DNA of 64,000 bases from an uncultured Lachnospiraceae bacterium. Lineage in GTDB: Bacteria > Bacillota > Clostridia > Lachnospirales > Lachnospiraceae. Within the stretch, counting starts at the first letter, position 1. Each line of letters starts with the position of its first letter. Below are positions 27,754-36,468 of this stretch, piece after piece. The notes beneath the pieces are model-generated. The model was given only the letters and a program-made list of their open reading frames with translations, ran no database searches and was not told the DNA's origin. A program made the position numbers and the translations under genes. The DNA lies in assembly GCA_947629585.1 (NCBI GenBank), contig CANREH010000005.1:1-64000 (forward strand), written 5' to 3'.

Positions 27754-27779
27754 TTCAATATGACTCTTCAATATGACTC
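27754..27779. repeat. Perfect 13-bp tandem direct repeat upstream of DUF5685
   Basis: TTCAATATGACTC occurs twice in direct tandem at 27754-27766 and 27767-27779, about 20 bases above the DUF5685 start. It lies in the divergent region between DUF5685 and the flavin reductase and may be a regulator site or a slipped duplication. Confidence 0.6.
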
Positions 27780-27871
27780 CTATTTGCCGGATTCCATCCT
27801 ATGTCCTGCGAAACGAACCCTCATCCCAGTATCATCATATTTCATTTTCCACAAAATTTCAATTATCTTTT

Positions 27872-27900
27872 TTGACAAACCCTGCCGGAGAGCATATAAT
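27872..27900 (+). promoter_or_regulatory. Perfect sigma-A promoter of the flavin reductase gene
   Basis: TTGACA (27872-27877) and TATAAT (27895-27900) are separated by 17 bases. Transcription should start near 27907, giving an 87-base leader before the ATG at 27994. The leader contains short complementary segments but I do not recognise a riboswitch. Confidence 0.85.
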
Positions 27901-27993
27901 AAACAGTACCGTTTCTTTTTCCATGCCTGCCAGGGCATTGAAACAAGAAACAGGTATCTGTAAACTTTAAATTTATCATAAAAGGAGGAACTT

Positions 27994-28500
27994 ATGGGCA
28001 ATTTTCATGAAATCACACCTTCCGAACTGAAAAAAACTTCTTTTGAAATGATCGGGAAAGACTGGATGCTAGTCACCGCCGGGACTAAGGAAAAGGTCAA
28101 CACCATGACGGCTTCCTGGGGCGGGCTGGGCGTTATGTGGGGAAAAGACGTCGCTTTTGCGGTCATCCGCCCGCAGCGCTATACCAAAGAATTTATCGAC
28201 AGGGAAGATACCCTTTCCCTGAGTTTCTACGGAGAAGAATACAGAAAAGCCTTAAGCCTTTTAGGGAGCGTATCCGGCCGGGACAGGGATAAAATCGCAG
28301 AATGCGGCCTGACCGCCGTTTTCGACGGGACAACGCCATATTTTGCAGAAGCGCACACGGTTCTCATCTGCCGCAAGAAATTTGCGCAGCCGTTTGCAAA
28401 AGAATCCTTCCTCGATCCTGAAATCATTACAAAATGGTACCCGGATGAGGATTTCCATACCCTCTACATCCTGGAAATTGAGAAAGTATTCGTAAAATAA
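27994..28500 (+). CDS. Flavin reductase family (FMN-binding split barrel) protein
   Basis: The 168-residue protein matches the flavin reductase-like domain, an FMN-binding split barrel. The block NTMTASWGGLGVMWGKDVAF at about residues 33-52 and the later SFYGEEYRKALSLLGSVSGR are typical of the short clostridial members, which are probable NAD(P)H:flavin or small-molecule reductases. The substrate is unknown. AAAGGAGG precedes the ATG. It is monocistronic, with a consensus promoter and a terminator right after the stop, and probably well expressed. Confidence 0.88.
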   Translation: MGNFHEITPSELKKTSFEMIGKDWMLVTAGTKEKVNTMTASWGGLGVMWGKDVAFAVIRPQRYTKEFIDREDTLSLSFYGEEYRKALSLLGSVSGRDRDKIAECGLTAVFDGTTPYFAEAHTVLICRKKFAQPFAKESFLDPEIITKWYPDEDFHTLYILEIEKVFVK

Positions 28501-28506
28501 AAAGCC

Positions 28507-28543
28507 AAAAACGGCGGTGGATTCCACTTCCATCGCCGTTTTT
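28507..28543. terminator. Bidirectional terminator after the flavin reductase gene
   Basis: AAAAACGGCG (28507-28516) and CGCCGTTTTT (28534-28543) form a stem with A and T runs at its ends, so it can stop both the rightward flavin reductase transcript and the leftward DUF624 transcript. Confidence 0.8.
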
Positions 28544-28647
28544 CAGACATTATGCCTTTGCCGATTCTTCCGTCTCAGCCTCTCATTGACCGTCCCTGTG
28601 ATTTCTTCTTTCTTTTCCCATTTTCCCTTATTATTATATAGTTTTCC

Positions 28648-29283
28648 TTACTCTTCTTCCCTGTCTCCGTCCAAATCTTCCTCTAAATGCTGTTCAAATA
28701 CCTTCTCCAATGGAAGCGATATCAGCGCGCACAAAAACCCCGGCAATAAAACCCCTAAAACGCCGTAAGTCATGGAAATCAGCGTAATGCCGATGAGCAG
28801 GATGATCAGCGCAAGAACAGAATATGGCAAATGTGCAATCCCATACATAAACGCCATTTTAACCACATTCCCAAACCCCCGGTATCCTTTTGCAATTAAG
28901 GCAAAGGTGTAAATCACTTGAAACCCGAGTAAAACAAAAACCAGGGCATTCCCGCCTAATAAAATTACGCCCACATTATTATATTGGTGGAATGCAAACA
29001 GGAAATTAAACACCAGGATGAGAAATGCCAGGACATATAAAATCCAGAGCGGCGTGGCAAGCTTCCATTTTTCCCGGAAAGACTGCCAGAAAACCCTGGC
29101 TGGATATGCCTTTTTCCCCCTTACCGAAGTCACGACCGCTTCATACAGCGCCGTCAGCGATGCTCCTAATGTGACGAGCGGTATCGATACCAAAAAAAAC
29201 AGCATGCTCAGAATTGCCAGATCCGCAATTTTCCCAAGCACATCAATAAACGTACTGTCTTCGTCCAAAAAAGGTATTCTCAT
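28648..29283 (-). CDS. DUF624 (YesL-like) membrane protein
   Basis: The 211-residue protein has about five hydrophobic segments and the YesL/DUF624 opening FIDVLGKIADLAILSMLFFL, then TLGASLTALYEAVVTSVRGK and an FWQSFREKWKLATPLWIL block. Members often accompany sugar ABC transporters or glycan-use genes, but no such genes are here. It ends with an acidic tail (EEDLDGDREEE). The start ATG 29283 has AAGGAGG seven bases upstream; the frame to 29355 is longer but lacks a site. A hairpin (ACCGGA/TCCGGT at 29361-29378) lies in its leader. Confidence 0.82.
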   Translation of the reverse strand: MRIPFLDEDSTFIDVLGKIADLAILSMLFFLVSIPLVTLGASLTALYEAVVTSVRGKKAYPARVFWQSFREKWKLATPLWILYVLAFLILVFNFLFAFHQYNNVGVILLGGNALVFVLLGFQVIYTFALIAKGYRGFGNVVKMAFMYGIAHLPYSVLALIILLIGITLISMTYGVLGVLLPGFLCALISLPLEKVFEQHLEEDLDGDREEE

Positions 29284-29476
29284 TATTTTCCTCCTTACAA
29301 AAAATACCGTTTTTTCCAGGATAAAATAATCTCCATAGGCCCGCCTCCCTTCCATTTTTTACCGGATTTTGCTCCGGTCTGCCTATATTATAGATCATTT
29401 TATCCGGGAGTTTCTTACATTTTTCTTAAAAATTTCTTAATTTTTTTATAAACAGGGGCAGATGATACTGGCTGAA

Positions 29477-30718
29477 CTATGACAGTTCATGAATAAACAG
29501 CCCGCTCCGCAGTTTCGGCTCGAACCAGGTTGACTTCGGCGGCATTAACCGCCCGGCGTCCGCCACATGGAATAATTCCTCAATGGAAGTCGGGTACATG
29601 GAAAATGCAGCCGCCATATCTTCCTCGACACGTTTTTCTAACTCTTTCAGCCCCCGGATGCCGCCGACAAAATCAATCCTGCTGTCTGTCCTCGGATCGC
29701 CAATTCCAAGAATCGGGCCCAGAAGATAATCCTGCAATAGCGACACATCCAAAGAATCCACCGGATCAGTCATTCCTGCCAGTTCTTCTTTTGCCTTGAG
29801 ACAATACCATTTCTTATCCAGATACATCCCAAACTCCGCTTTTTTCTGCGGGCGGTACGGCTCGATCCCTGTCTCTTTTACAGTAAAATATGTCCCGATC
29901 TTTTCCAAAAATTCTTCTTTCCCATAACCGTTTAAATCCTTCACAACACGGTTATAGTCCAAAATCTTCAATTCATCGTCCGGAAACAGCACGGAAAGGA
30001 AATAATTAAATTCCTCCGTCCCGTCATAATCCGGATGCTCCTCTCTCCGTTTCAATCCTACCTTTACTGCCGACGCCGCACGGTGATGCCCGTCCGCAAT
30101 ATAAATACTGTCAATCCCCGCAAAGGCATCCCAGATGCTCCGGATATCCTGAACCTCCGTAACGCCCCATACCCTGTGCACTACCTGATCCACAGCCGTA
30201 AAATCATACAACGGTGTCCTTTCCTTTACCTTTGCAACCACCTCATTAATTTTTTTATCCGCTCTGTACGCAAGGAAAATCGGCCCTGTCTGCGCATTGC
30301 AGACATCAATATGGCGGATTCTGTCAAGCTCCTTTTCTTCCCTTGTGTTTTCATGCTTTTTAATTACATTATTCAGATAATCGTCAATGGAAGCACATGC
30401 CACAATCCCGGTCTGGGAACGGCCTTCCATAATCAGCTCATAAATATAATAATACTCTTTCTTCTCCTTTACAAAAGTATCATTTTTCATGCCAATATCA
30501 AGCAATTCCCTTGCCTTTTCATAAACCTCCGGCGCATACATATCAACATCATCCGGAAACTGCGTCTCCGGGCGGTCAATTTTGAGGAAAGAATACGGTT
30601 CACGCCCGACTTCTTCCTTTGCTTCCCTGCGGTTATAGACATCATACGGAAGCGCCGCCACGCGGTCTGCCAAAGACGGTACCGGGCGGACGCACAAAAA
30701 TGGTTTGATTACTGCCAT
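29477..30718 (-). CDS. DUF1015 family protein
   Basis: The 413-residue protein matches DUF1015: it starts AVIKPFLCVRPVPSLADRVA and carries LPYDVYNRREAKEEV, IADGHHRAASA near residue 210 and TGPIFLAYRADKKI. The family is often next to serA/serC in anaerobes and has been viewed as a possible phosphatase or kinase of small metabolites; its function is unsettled. Here the neighbours are hydG and DUF624 rather than serine genes. AAAGGAATTAG lies before ATG 30718. Confidence 0.88.
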   Translation of the reverse strand: MAVIKPFLCVRPVPSLADRVAALPYDVYNRREAKEEVGREPYSFLKIDRPETQFPDDVDMYAPEVYEKARELLDIGMKNDTFVKEKKEYYYIYELIMEGRSQTGIVACASIDDYLNNVIKKHENTREEKELDRIRHIDVCNAQTGPIFLAYRADKKINEVVAKVKERTPLYDFTAVDQVVHRVWGVTEVQDIRSIWDAFAGIDSIYIADGHHRAASAVKVGLKRREEHPDYDGTEEFNYFLSVLFPDDELKILDYNRVVKDLNGYGKEEFLEKIGTYFTVKETGIEPYRPQKKAEFGMYLDKKWYCLKAKEELAGMTDPVDSLDVSLLQDYLLGPILGIGDPRTDSRIDFVGGIRGLKELEKRVEEDMAAAFSMYPTSIEELFHVADAGRLMPPKSTWFEPKLRSGLFIHELS

Positions 30719-30772
30719 AAACTAATTCCTTTCTTTGATTATTATATACTGTTGGGTTATGCCTTCAATGCA

Positions 30773-32191
30773 CTAAAAGCGGAAATCCCGCTCTCCCTGT
30801 GCAATCTTCTCAAGGCGCTCTTTACAAAGCTCCTTTACCTTCGGGTTGGTAATATGTTCGATTTCCTTCTCAATCATAATCTCGCCTGCTGCCTTTGTCT
30901 CTTCGGAAGCATAATCCTCCAGGTATTCCTTGAGTGTCATCAGGGCATTCGGATGGCAGCAATTAGAAATCTGCCCTGCCTTCACAAGCTTCATAAACCG
31001 ATCGCCGGTACGCCCTTCCCGGTAACATGCCGTGCAGAAGCTTGGAATATAGCCAAGCTCTAACAGCCATTTCATCACTTCATCCAGGGAACGGTTGTCA
31101 ATCACGTCAAACTGCGCAGAATTGTCCTCTTCCTCCTCTTCCTCGGCATAGCCGCCGACACTGGTGCGGGAACCGCCGCTGATCTGGGAAACGCCGACAC
31201 GCAGCGCACGCTCCCGGCAGGTCTTGGACTCCCTTGTGGAAATAATCAGCCCCGTATACGGCACAGCAACACGCAGCACCGCTACGATTTTCTCAAAAGT
31301 ATCATCGTCGATGCCATTGTTAAAATCATCCGGGTTAATGTCATCCGCCCTGCGGAGCCTCGGGACGCTGATCGTATGCGGCCCTACGCCCATAGCAGCC
31401 TCTAAATGCTCCGCATGCATCAAAATCCCGGTAAAATCATAACGGTACATATTCAGCCCAAACAATACCCCGATGCCGACATCATCAATGCCTCCCTGCA
31501 TAGCGCGGTCCATCGCTTCGGTATGGTACGCATAATTATGCTTCGGGCCTGTCGGATGCAGCTTTTCATAATTCTCTTTATGATAAGTCTCCTGGAATAA
31601 AATATACGTGCCGATACCGGCCTCTTTTAATTTCCTGTAATTTTCCACCGTCGTCGCCGCAATATTCACATTCACGCGGCGGATCGCCCCATTCTTATGC
31701 TTAATACCGTAAATTGTCTTAATACATTCCAGAATATATTCAATCGGGTTATTGACCGGATCTTCCCCCGCTTCCAGGGCAAGACGCTTATGCCCCATAT
31801 CCTGCAGGGCCGTCACTTCCTTTACAATATCCTCCTGCGTCAGCTTCTTCCGGCTGATATGATGATTCTTATGATGGTACGGGCAATACGTACAGCCATT
31901 CACACAGTAATTGGAAAGATACAACGGCGCAAACATCACAATCCTGTTGCCGTAAAACTTCTGCTTAATTTCCATCGCCAGATCCATGATTTTTTTATTT
32001 TCCTCTTCCAGATCACAATCCAGCAAAAGGAGTGCTTCCCGGTGGGAAAGCCCCTTGCAGTCATGTGCACGCTCAATAATGGAAGAAATTAATTCTTTAT
32101 TATGCTTATTTTCTTCCGCAAACTTCATGGTTTCCAAAATTTCCTCATGGTCAATAAATTCTTCTGCCTTCATAGATTTTACATTGTACAT
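30773..32191 (-). CDS. hydG: [FeFe]-hydrogenase maturase HydG (radical SAM tyrosine lyase)
   Basis: The 472-residue protein has the radical SAM cysteines C96, C100 and C103 (CVNGCTYC) and a second C-terminal set C386, C389 and C412 in the CX2CX22C spacing unique to HydG. It splits tyrosine to make the CO and cyanide ligands and an iron-cysteine synthon for the H-cluster. ThiH, its relative, lacks the C-terminal cluster motif. hydE and hydF are not in this window, so maturation genes are dispersed. The organism should have an [FeFe]-hydrogenase and ferment with hydrogen production or use. Confidence 0.96.
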   Translation of the reverse strand: MYNVKSMKAEEFIDHEEILETMKFAEENKHNKELISSIIERAHDCKGLSHREALLLLDCDLEEENKKIMDLAMEIKQKFYGNRIVMFAPLYLSNYCVNGCTYCPYHHKNHHISRKKLTQEDIVKEVTALQDMGHKRLALEAGEDPVNNPIEYILECIKTIYGIKHKNGAIRRVNVNIAATTVENYRKLKEAGIGTYILFQETYHKENYEKLHPTGPKHNYAYHTEAMDRAMQGGIDDVGIGVLFGLNMYRYDFTGILMHAEHLEAAMGVGPHTISVPRLRRADDINPDDFNNGIDDDTFEKIVAVLRVAVPYTGLIISTRESKTCRERALRVGVSQISGGSRTSVGGYAEEEEEEDNSAQFDVIDNRSLDEVMKWLLELGYIPSFCTACYREGRTGDRFMKLVKAGQISNCCHPNALMTLKEYLEDYASEETKAAGEIMIEKEIEHITNPKVKELCKERLEKIAQGERDFRF

Positions 32192-32271
32192 AATCTATTT
32201 TCGCTTCCTTTCTATGATTTGTAATGTCAGGATCAGGCACAGTCTCTGACCCACGTACCATCATAACGCCA

Positions 32272-33474
32272 TTAGCATAATTTTTCAAGAACCGACTTTC
32301 CAATAGTACCCTCCGGCATTGCAACGCCAAAGTTATCCGCAATCGTCGCGCCTGTCACCGCAAACGTATCTTCCTCTCCAAGATCCGCTCCCATAACCCC
32401 TTCCTTTTCATAGGATGGCGACCAGGCAAGAAAAGGAACCTTCTCTCTGGTGTGATCCGTTCCGGAATACGTCGGATCATTCCCATGATCGGCCGTGATT
32501 AACAGCAAATCATCTTCCTTTAATGCTTTCATCAAAATACCGAGCTTCTCATCAAACCGCTCCAGCTCATCCCCGTAGCCGACAGGATTCCTCCTGTGGC
32601 CCCAAAGAGCGTCAAAATCCACCAAATTGACAAAGCACAGCCCATGAAAATCCCTGCCCACAATCGCTATTGTCTGCTCCATGCCGTGGACAGAGCTCTG
32701 TGACTTATTAGATTCTGTAATTCCTTCATGGTCAAAAATATCATAAATCTTCCCGACCGAAATCACGTCATGCCCCGTTTCCTTCAAGGCATCCAGAACC
32801 GTTTTCCCAAACGGCTTCAGGGCATAGTCATGGCGGTTCGCCGTCCGTTTAAACTCCCCTTTCCTCTTCCCGGTATACGGGCGGGCAATCACCCTGCCAA
32901 CCTTCCATTCCTCTTTCATCGTAAGCTCCCTGGCAATTTCACAGTAACGGTACAGCGTCTCAAGCCCCATCGTCTCTTCATTTCCGCAAATCTGAAGAAC
33001 CGAATCCGCTGAAGTATACACAATCAGTTCCCCGTGTTCTATCTCCCGCTCTCCCAGCTCCTCTAAAATCTTTGTGCCGCTTGCGCTTTTATTCCCAATA
33101 ATCTTCCTGCCCGTCCTATGTTCCAGTTCCTGTATCAGTTCCTTCGGGAAACCCGTCTCCGTAAATGTTCGGAACGGCTTCTGCGTATAAAGCCCGGCAA
33201 TCTCCCAATGCCCCGTCATAGTATCCTTCCCGTTGCTCTTTTCCGACAGCTTCATATAACGACCGACGGCAGGCTCTTTCTTTGGAAACTGCTTTAAATC
33301 CACTAAATTGGAAATCCCGAGCCGGACCATGTTCGGGATGTGAAACTCCTCCCTCGCCTCCGAAATATGCTTCAATGTATTCACGCCTACATCCCCGTAC
33401 TTCTCAGAATCCGGCATCTCCCCGATTCCAAGGGAATCAATCACAATCAAAAAAATACGATGATACCTTTCCAT
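32272..33474 (-). CDS. deoB: Phosphopentomutase DeoB
   Basis: The 400-residue protein belongs to the alkaline phosphatase superfamily. It has [20 protein letters not shown] at the N-terminus, with the metal Asp, and [20 protein letters not shown] near residue 335, with the other metal ligands. It interconverts ribose (or deoxyribose) 1- and 5-phosphates, linking nucleoside salvage to the pentose pathway. [12 protein letters not shown] carries the conserved catalytic Thr. It sits upstream of hydG without other nucleoside-salvage genes. AAAGGG precedes ATG 33474. Confidence 0.96.
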   Translation of the reverse strand: MERYHRIFLIVIDSLGIGEMPDSEKYGDVGVNTLKHISEAREEFHIPNMVRLGISNLVDLKQFPKKEPAVGRYMKLSEKSNGKDTMTGHWEIAGLYTQKPFRTFTETGFPKELIQELEHRTGRKIIGNKSASGTKILEELGEREIEHGELIVYTSADSVLQICGNEETMGLETLYRYCEIARELTMKEEWKVGRVIARPYTGKRKGEFKRTANRHDYALKPFGKTVLDALKETGHDVISVGKIYDIFDHEGITESNKSQSSVHGMEQTIAIVGRDFHGLCFVNLVDFDALWGHRRNPVGYGDELERFDEKLGILMKALKEDDLLLITADHGNDPTYSGTDHTREKVPFLAWSPSYEKEGVMGADLGEEDTFAVTGATIADNFGVAMPEGTIGKSVLEKLC

Positions 33475-33595
33475 CTTATCACCCTTTCCCGGACAAATTT
33501 ATAAGGCGAACCAAAGCCCGCCTTACTTAATTTTACACCTTAAAAGATTGTTGACAAAAACTGCCCGTACAACTCACTTACAAGTCCATAAACCA

Positions 33596-34276
33596 CTATC
33601 TTCCCGTCGCCATAAAAGCACTGATCGCCGATGCCATCTGGATCTTCGGAAGTGTCTGAAGAATAATCTTTCCCGGTCCGGTTACTACGGTATTGAAAAG
33701 CCCCTCTCCGCCGAGGAACATATTTTTCACGCCGCCTTTTACCGTTTCCACATCCATACTGCAGGTAGCGTCCATCATGGCAAGGTATCCGGTATCGATA
33801 ATCATCCTCTGCCCTGCGTCCAGTGAATACTCGATCGCCGCCCCGTCAATCTCAATAAAGACAAGCCCTGTGCCGGACATTTTCTGCATAATAAAGCCTT
33901 CTCCGCCAAAGAACCCGCTCCCGACCTTTTTCTGGAAAAAGATGGACATCTCCACGCCCGGAGTAGAAGCAAGATATGCCCCTTTCTGGCAAATAATCTC
34001 TTTTCCCGGAGTAATCTCAATCGCAACGATGCTTCCCGGAAAATTCGTACACATGGTAATCATACCAGGCCCCTTCTGCGCCGTATATGTATTGCCAAAC
34101 ATTGCCTCCCCGCTGAACGCTTTGGAAACCATCTTGCCAATGCCGCCGCCTTTCGTCTGCATGGCGACATTGTCCGTCATCCAGCTCATGGCTCCATTCT
34201 CACAGTTAATTGACTCTTCGCTTTCCAGGTGAATCTCCACAACCGGAAGTTCCCCTCCTTTAATTTCATATCTCAT
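33596..34276 (-). CDS. AIM24/TIGR00266 family protein
   Basis: The 226-residue protein has the repeating beta-rich AIM24 pattern: MRYEIKGGELPVVEIHLE at the start, ENGAMSWM, FGNTYTAQKGPGMITMC and the GSGFFGGEGFIMQKMSG block, which forms a trimeric beta-prism core. The bacterial function is not established; links to stress and membrane have been proposed. The start at 34276 was chosen by similarity of family N-termini. It has no good ribosome-binding site, and the frame continues upstream to a TTG at 34378 next to an AAGGAG that would leave a 34-residue extension, so the start is uncertain. Confidence 0.85.
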   Translation of the reverse strand: MRYEIKGGELPVVEIHLESEESINCENGAMSWMTDNVAMQTKGGGIGKMVSKAFSGEAMFGNTYTAQKGPGMITMCTNFPGSIVAIEITPGKEIICQKGAYLASTPGVEMSIFFQKKVGSGFFGGEGFIMQKMSGTGLVFIEIDGAAIEYSLDAGQRMIIDTGYLAMMDATCSMDVETVKGGVKNMFLGGEGLFNTVVTGPGKIILQTLPKIQMASAISAFMATGR

Positions 34277-34399
34277 GTTCTGTATATGCCAAAGGCATGA
34301 TATAACAGACAGCTTTGCTGTCATTCTGCAAAGAGTGAAAAAAACGCCTTCAGCTTCTCCTTTCTTTTCTAAATTCAAACTTCACTCTTGTCTTTTTTT

Positions 34400-34453
34400 G
34401 GTAACGATTACCAGCTACTCCTTTATTATATTTTATAGCACAGATAAAATCAA
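34400..34453 (-). promoter_or_regulatory. Promoter of the AIM24 gene with an overlapping palindrome
   Basis: On the minus strand TTGATT (34448-34453) and TATAAT (34425-34430) are 17 bases apart, predicting a start near 34418. A palindrome GGTAACGATTACC (34400-34412) lies just below the predicted start. Its half-sites and central CG resemble LacI-family operators, so repressor binding is possible but unproven. Confidence 0.65.
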
Positions 34454-34470
34454 TTCCTGAATTTTATTTT

Positions 34471-34563
34471 TTTATAACAGGCCATAAGTGAGATTTTAGC
34501 CGCTTTAGCGGCGAAACAGGCTGCAAAGCAGCCAAATCAAGCTGACAGCTGAACTGTTATAAA
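34471..34563. repeat. Palindromic multi-hairpin element
   Basis: A perfect 10-bp outer inverted repeat, TTTATAACAG (34471-34480) and CTGTTATAAA (34554-34563), encloses three compact hairpins: GCCGCTTTAGCGGC (34499-34512), GGCTGCAAAGCAGCC (34519-34533) and AGCTGACAGCT (34540-34550). It separates the AIM24 gene from the DUF3791 remnants. The form suggests a small non-autonomous palindromic element or a structured terminator. Confidence 0.65.
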
Positions 34564-34566
34564 TTT

Positions 34567-34794
34567 CTAACTGAATAGTTCCGGTTCATTCTCAATCAAA
34601 TCCTGTACCAGATACCGATAATCCATATTTTCTATGCCAAAGCTTCCGTCATGGATCTGCAGGGAAAGCCTGCTTCTATAATAAATATCCATCGCCTGGC
34701 GGATAGAAAATTTCTTTACTTCCGCCAAATAATTGATGATTTTCTCCTCCAGAAATTCCTTATAAACCCTTTCTAATTTTTCTTTATCTATCAT
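34567..34794 (-). CDS. Small helical protein of a DUF3791/DUF3990 cassette
   Basis: The 75-residue protein starts MIDKEKLERVYKEFLEEKII, is helical and acidic at the end (DLIENEPELFS) and has no membrane segment. Proteins of this kind accompany DUF3990 genes in gut Clostridia. Its ATG overlaps the stop of the degraded DUF3990 frame as ATGA, so it was once translated together with it. It could be an antitoxin-like partner; this is inferred from context and size. Whether it is still useful with its partner broken is unclear. Confidence 0.65.
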   Translation of the reverse strand: MIDKEKLERVYKEFLEEKIINYLAEVKKFSIRQAMDIYYRSRLSLQIHDGSFGIENMDYRYLVQDLIENEPELFS

Positions 34795-34992
34795 CCTGAT
34801 ACCTCATATGATTTTTGAAACTTTACTGCACTGTCTATTACTTTCTGTGTCAGGAAAGCAATTTGATCGTTCTGCTTATAATAACGAAGTTCATGATGTC
34901 GTATAAAACCCAATACCGAAGTCTAAATGTGCTTTGGAATGATTAATATCCGGCTTCCTGATTTCCAGCGTCGTTCCATGATACACCATCAT
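34791..34992 (-). pseudogene. Remnant of a DUF3990 gene, internally deleted and frameshifted
   Basis: From ATG 34992 the frame reads VYHGTTLEIRKPDINH and HLDFGIGFYTTS, the conserved N-terminus of DUF3990 proteins, and stops after 33 codons at 34891. A different frame from about 34895 to 34791 then reads HELRYYKQNDQIAFLTQKVI and FQKSYEV, which is the conserved C-terminal end of the same family. About 90 central residues are missing compared with a usual length near 160, and the two parts are out of frame. Both ends still keep ATGA overlaps with their neighbours, showing the original three-gene cassette. As I recall, DUF3990 has an ADP-ribosyltransferase-like fold; toxin function is therefore plausible but lost here. 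Confidence 0.75.
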
Positions 34993-35204
34993 ATCTGAAC
35001 TCCTTTTTCTTTCACAAATTCAGTAATATCCTCCACGAGATACTGCCTGCCTTGTGTATGCAGCACATCATAACAGGGCAAAATATAACCGTCCAATATC
35101 CCTGATTCATTTAAAATATGATACACTTGTCCATATGTCCTGTTCCATTCTTCTGCCAAAGCATGAATCAAAAATACAGAAAATTCCAACATTTTTCTAT
35201 CCAT
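34989..35204 (-). CDS. DUF3791 family small protein
   Basis: The 71-residue protein matches DUF3791: a helical start (MLEFSVFLIHALAEEWN), then YGQVYHILNESGILDGYILP and CYDVLHTQGRQYLVEDI. The family is a constant upstream neighbour of DUF3990 and may act as its antitoxin or chaperone. Its stop codon overlaps the start of the DUF3990 remnant as ATGA. The reading frame is intact. Confidence 0.78.
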   Translation of the reverse strand: MDRKMLEFSVFLIHALAEEWNRTYGQVYHILNESGILDGYILPCYDVLHTQGRQYLVEDITEFVKEKGVQI

Positions 35205-35232
35205 AACACCGCCTCTTTTTTCATCCGCCGCA

Positions 35233-36468
35233 CTATATCCCCCTTAAATACCTCTCCAATTCTTCCCCTCTTCTCTCCCAGGTATGGTACTTTCCCGCAT
35301 ACTCCCGTCCAGCAAGCGCGATCTGTTCCGCCTCATCCTCATGGGACAGAAGATACCCCGCTTTTTTTACCAGCCCCTCCGGGTCGTTTAAATCATAAAA
35401 CATGACGGTTTTCCCATCTGTCAGGATCTCTTTTAAGTAACGGCTGGGATCGGTCAGGCTTACGGCGCCATTTAACAGGGAATTGAATACCCGGTCATGC
35501 GCGCCGTCCTTAAACCACGGCATGACATTCAGTGAAATCCTGCTGTTACTGATTTTTTCCAGGCATTCCGCCGAGGTAAGCGGCCCGTGGACAATTAAAT
35601 TCTCCGGATGTTTACAGTCTAAATACTCCCAGCCTCCGCCAAACACATCCACACGGAACCCGGCATCCACAAGCGTCCGGACAGCCATTGCGCGGAAATA
35701 AAAGCGCACATATAAATCAATGAAAATCATATTCGGCATACACGCCTTAATCCCTTCTTCGTCAATGCCCTCGACTTCTTCCCAGAGATGCTTCTCAATT
35801 CCTGCGTCCATCCCCATTTCCGGATGTTTGATAAAATCATCCACAATCCGGAAATAAAAATCCGCATATTCCTTACTGACTTCGTTTAAATGCGGGCGCA
35901 GCTTTTCCGTTGTTGTATAATTTCCGGTAAAAATAATATCCATCTCCCGGTCTTTATAAGGAATCCATTCCTGTCCATAATCCTGATAGTGCCTTCCGTT
36001 GGCGGAAACCACTTCTATCCCCGGCTTCTTCCCATATTCCGTTCCGGCCAGCGGCAGAAATCCCCCGGAAACAATTTCCGGGAAAAACCGCTTTAAATAA
36101 GCCTCGTGATCGCGGTCAATGGAAAACTGCACATAATTTTTTGGAAGCAGAGGCTTGAACTTATGGTAATAAAACGGATGATCCACCACAATATTCAGGC
36201 AGGGAATTTCCCGGTTATCCCAGATCGAAGCCCCGTTTTCTTCGATAAACACAGCTTCCCCGCAGAACCCGATAAAATTAAACGTAAGCATGACGGTACT
36301 GCCCGTTTCCAGGAACCAGCACAGCTTTAAATAGCTTTCCGTCTCCTGTTCAAAATCAAACAAAAACACCTGCTTTCCAATGGAAGCAAAATATTCCGCA
36401 AGCCTCCTGGAAAAATAAGCAAGTGTTTCTGTATCGCCCGTAAACAAAACTATTTTTTCATACTTCAT
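35233..36468 (-). CDS. CgeB-like glycosyltransferase family protein
   Basis: The 411-residue protein has a GT-B-like layout. The N-terminal half (YEKIVLFTGDTETLAYF, FLFDFEQETESYLK) resembles DUF3880-type domains, and the C-terminal half has VDVFGGGWEYLDCKHPENL, then ISNSRISLNVMPWFKDGAHD and RVFNSLLNGAVSLTDPSRYL, the pattern of CgeB/spore-coat glycosyltransferases that bind nucleotide sugar. It could glycosylate a surface protein or polymer. ATG 36468 overlaps the end of the GGDEF-EAL gene by 11 bases, so the two are coupled. Confidence 0.82.
   Translation of the reverse strand: MKYEKIVLFTGDTETLAYFSRRLAEYFASIGKQVFLFDFEQETESYLKLCWFLETGSTVMLTFNFIGFCGEAVFIEENGASIWDNREIPCLNIVVDHPFYYHKFKPLLPKNYVQFSIDRDHEAYLKRFFPEIVSGGFLPLAGTEYGKKPGIEVVSANGRHYQDYGQEWIPYKDREMDIIFTGNYTTTEKLRPHLNEVSKEYADFYFRIVDDFIKHPEMGMDAGIEKHLWEEVEGIDEEGIKACMPNMIFIDLYVRFYFRAMAVRTLVDAGFRVDVFGGGWEYLDCKHPENLIVHGPLTSAECLEKISNSRISLNVMPWFKDGAHDRVFNSLLNGAVSLTDPSRYLKEILTDGKTVMFYDLNDPEGLVKKAGYLLSHEDEAEQIALAGREYAGKYHTWERRGEELERYLRGI

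Noticed and set aside
27907..27993. Riboswitch in the flavin reductase leader
   Set aside because: An FMN element would be a natural guess, but the 87-base leader is too short for it and none of its conserved blocks is present.
30035..31063. Rightward frame of 342 codons
   Set aside because: It is opposite DUF1015 and hydG, has no ribosome-binding site or recognisable domain, and its residue content follows the complementary codons.
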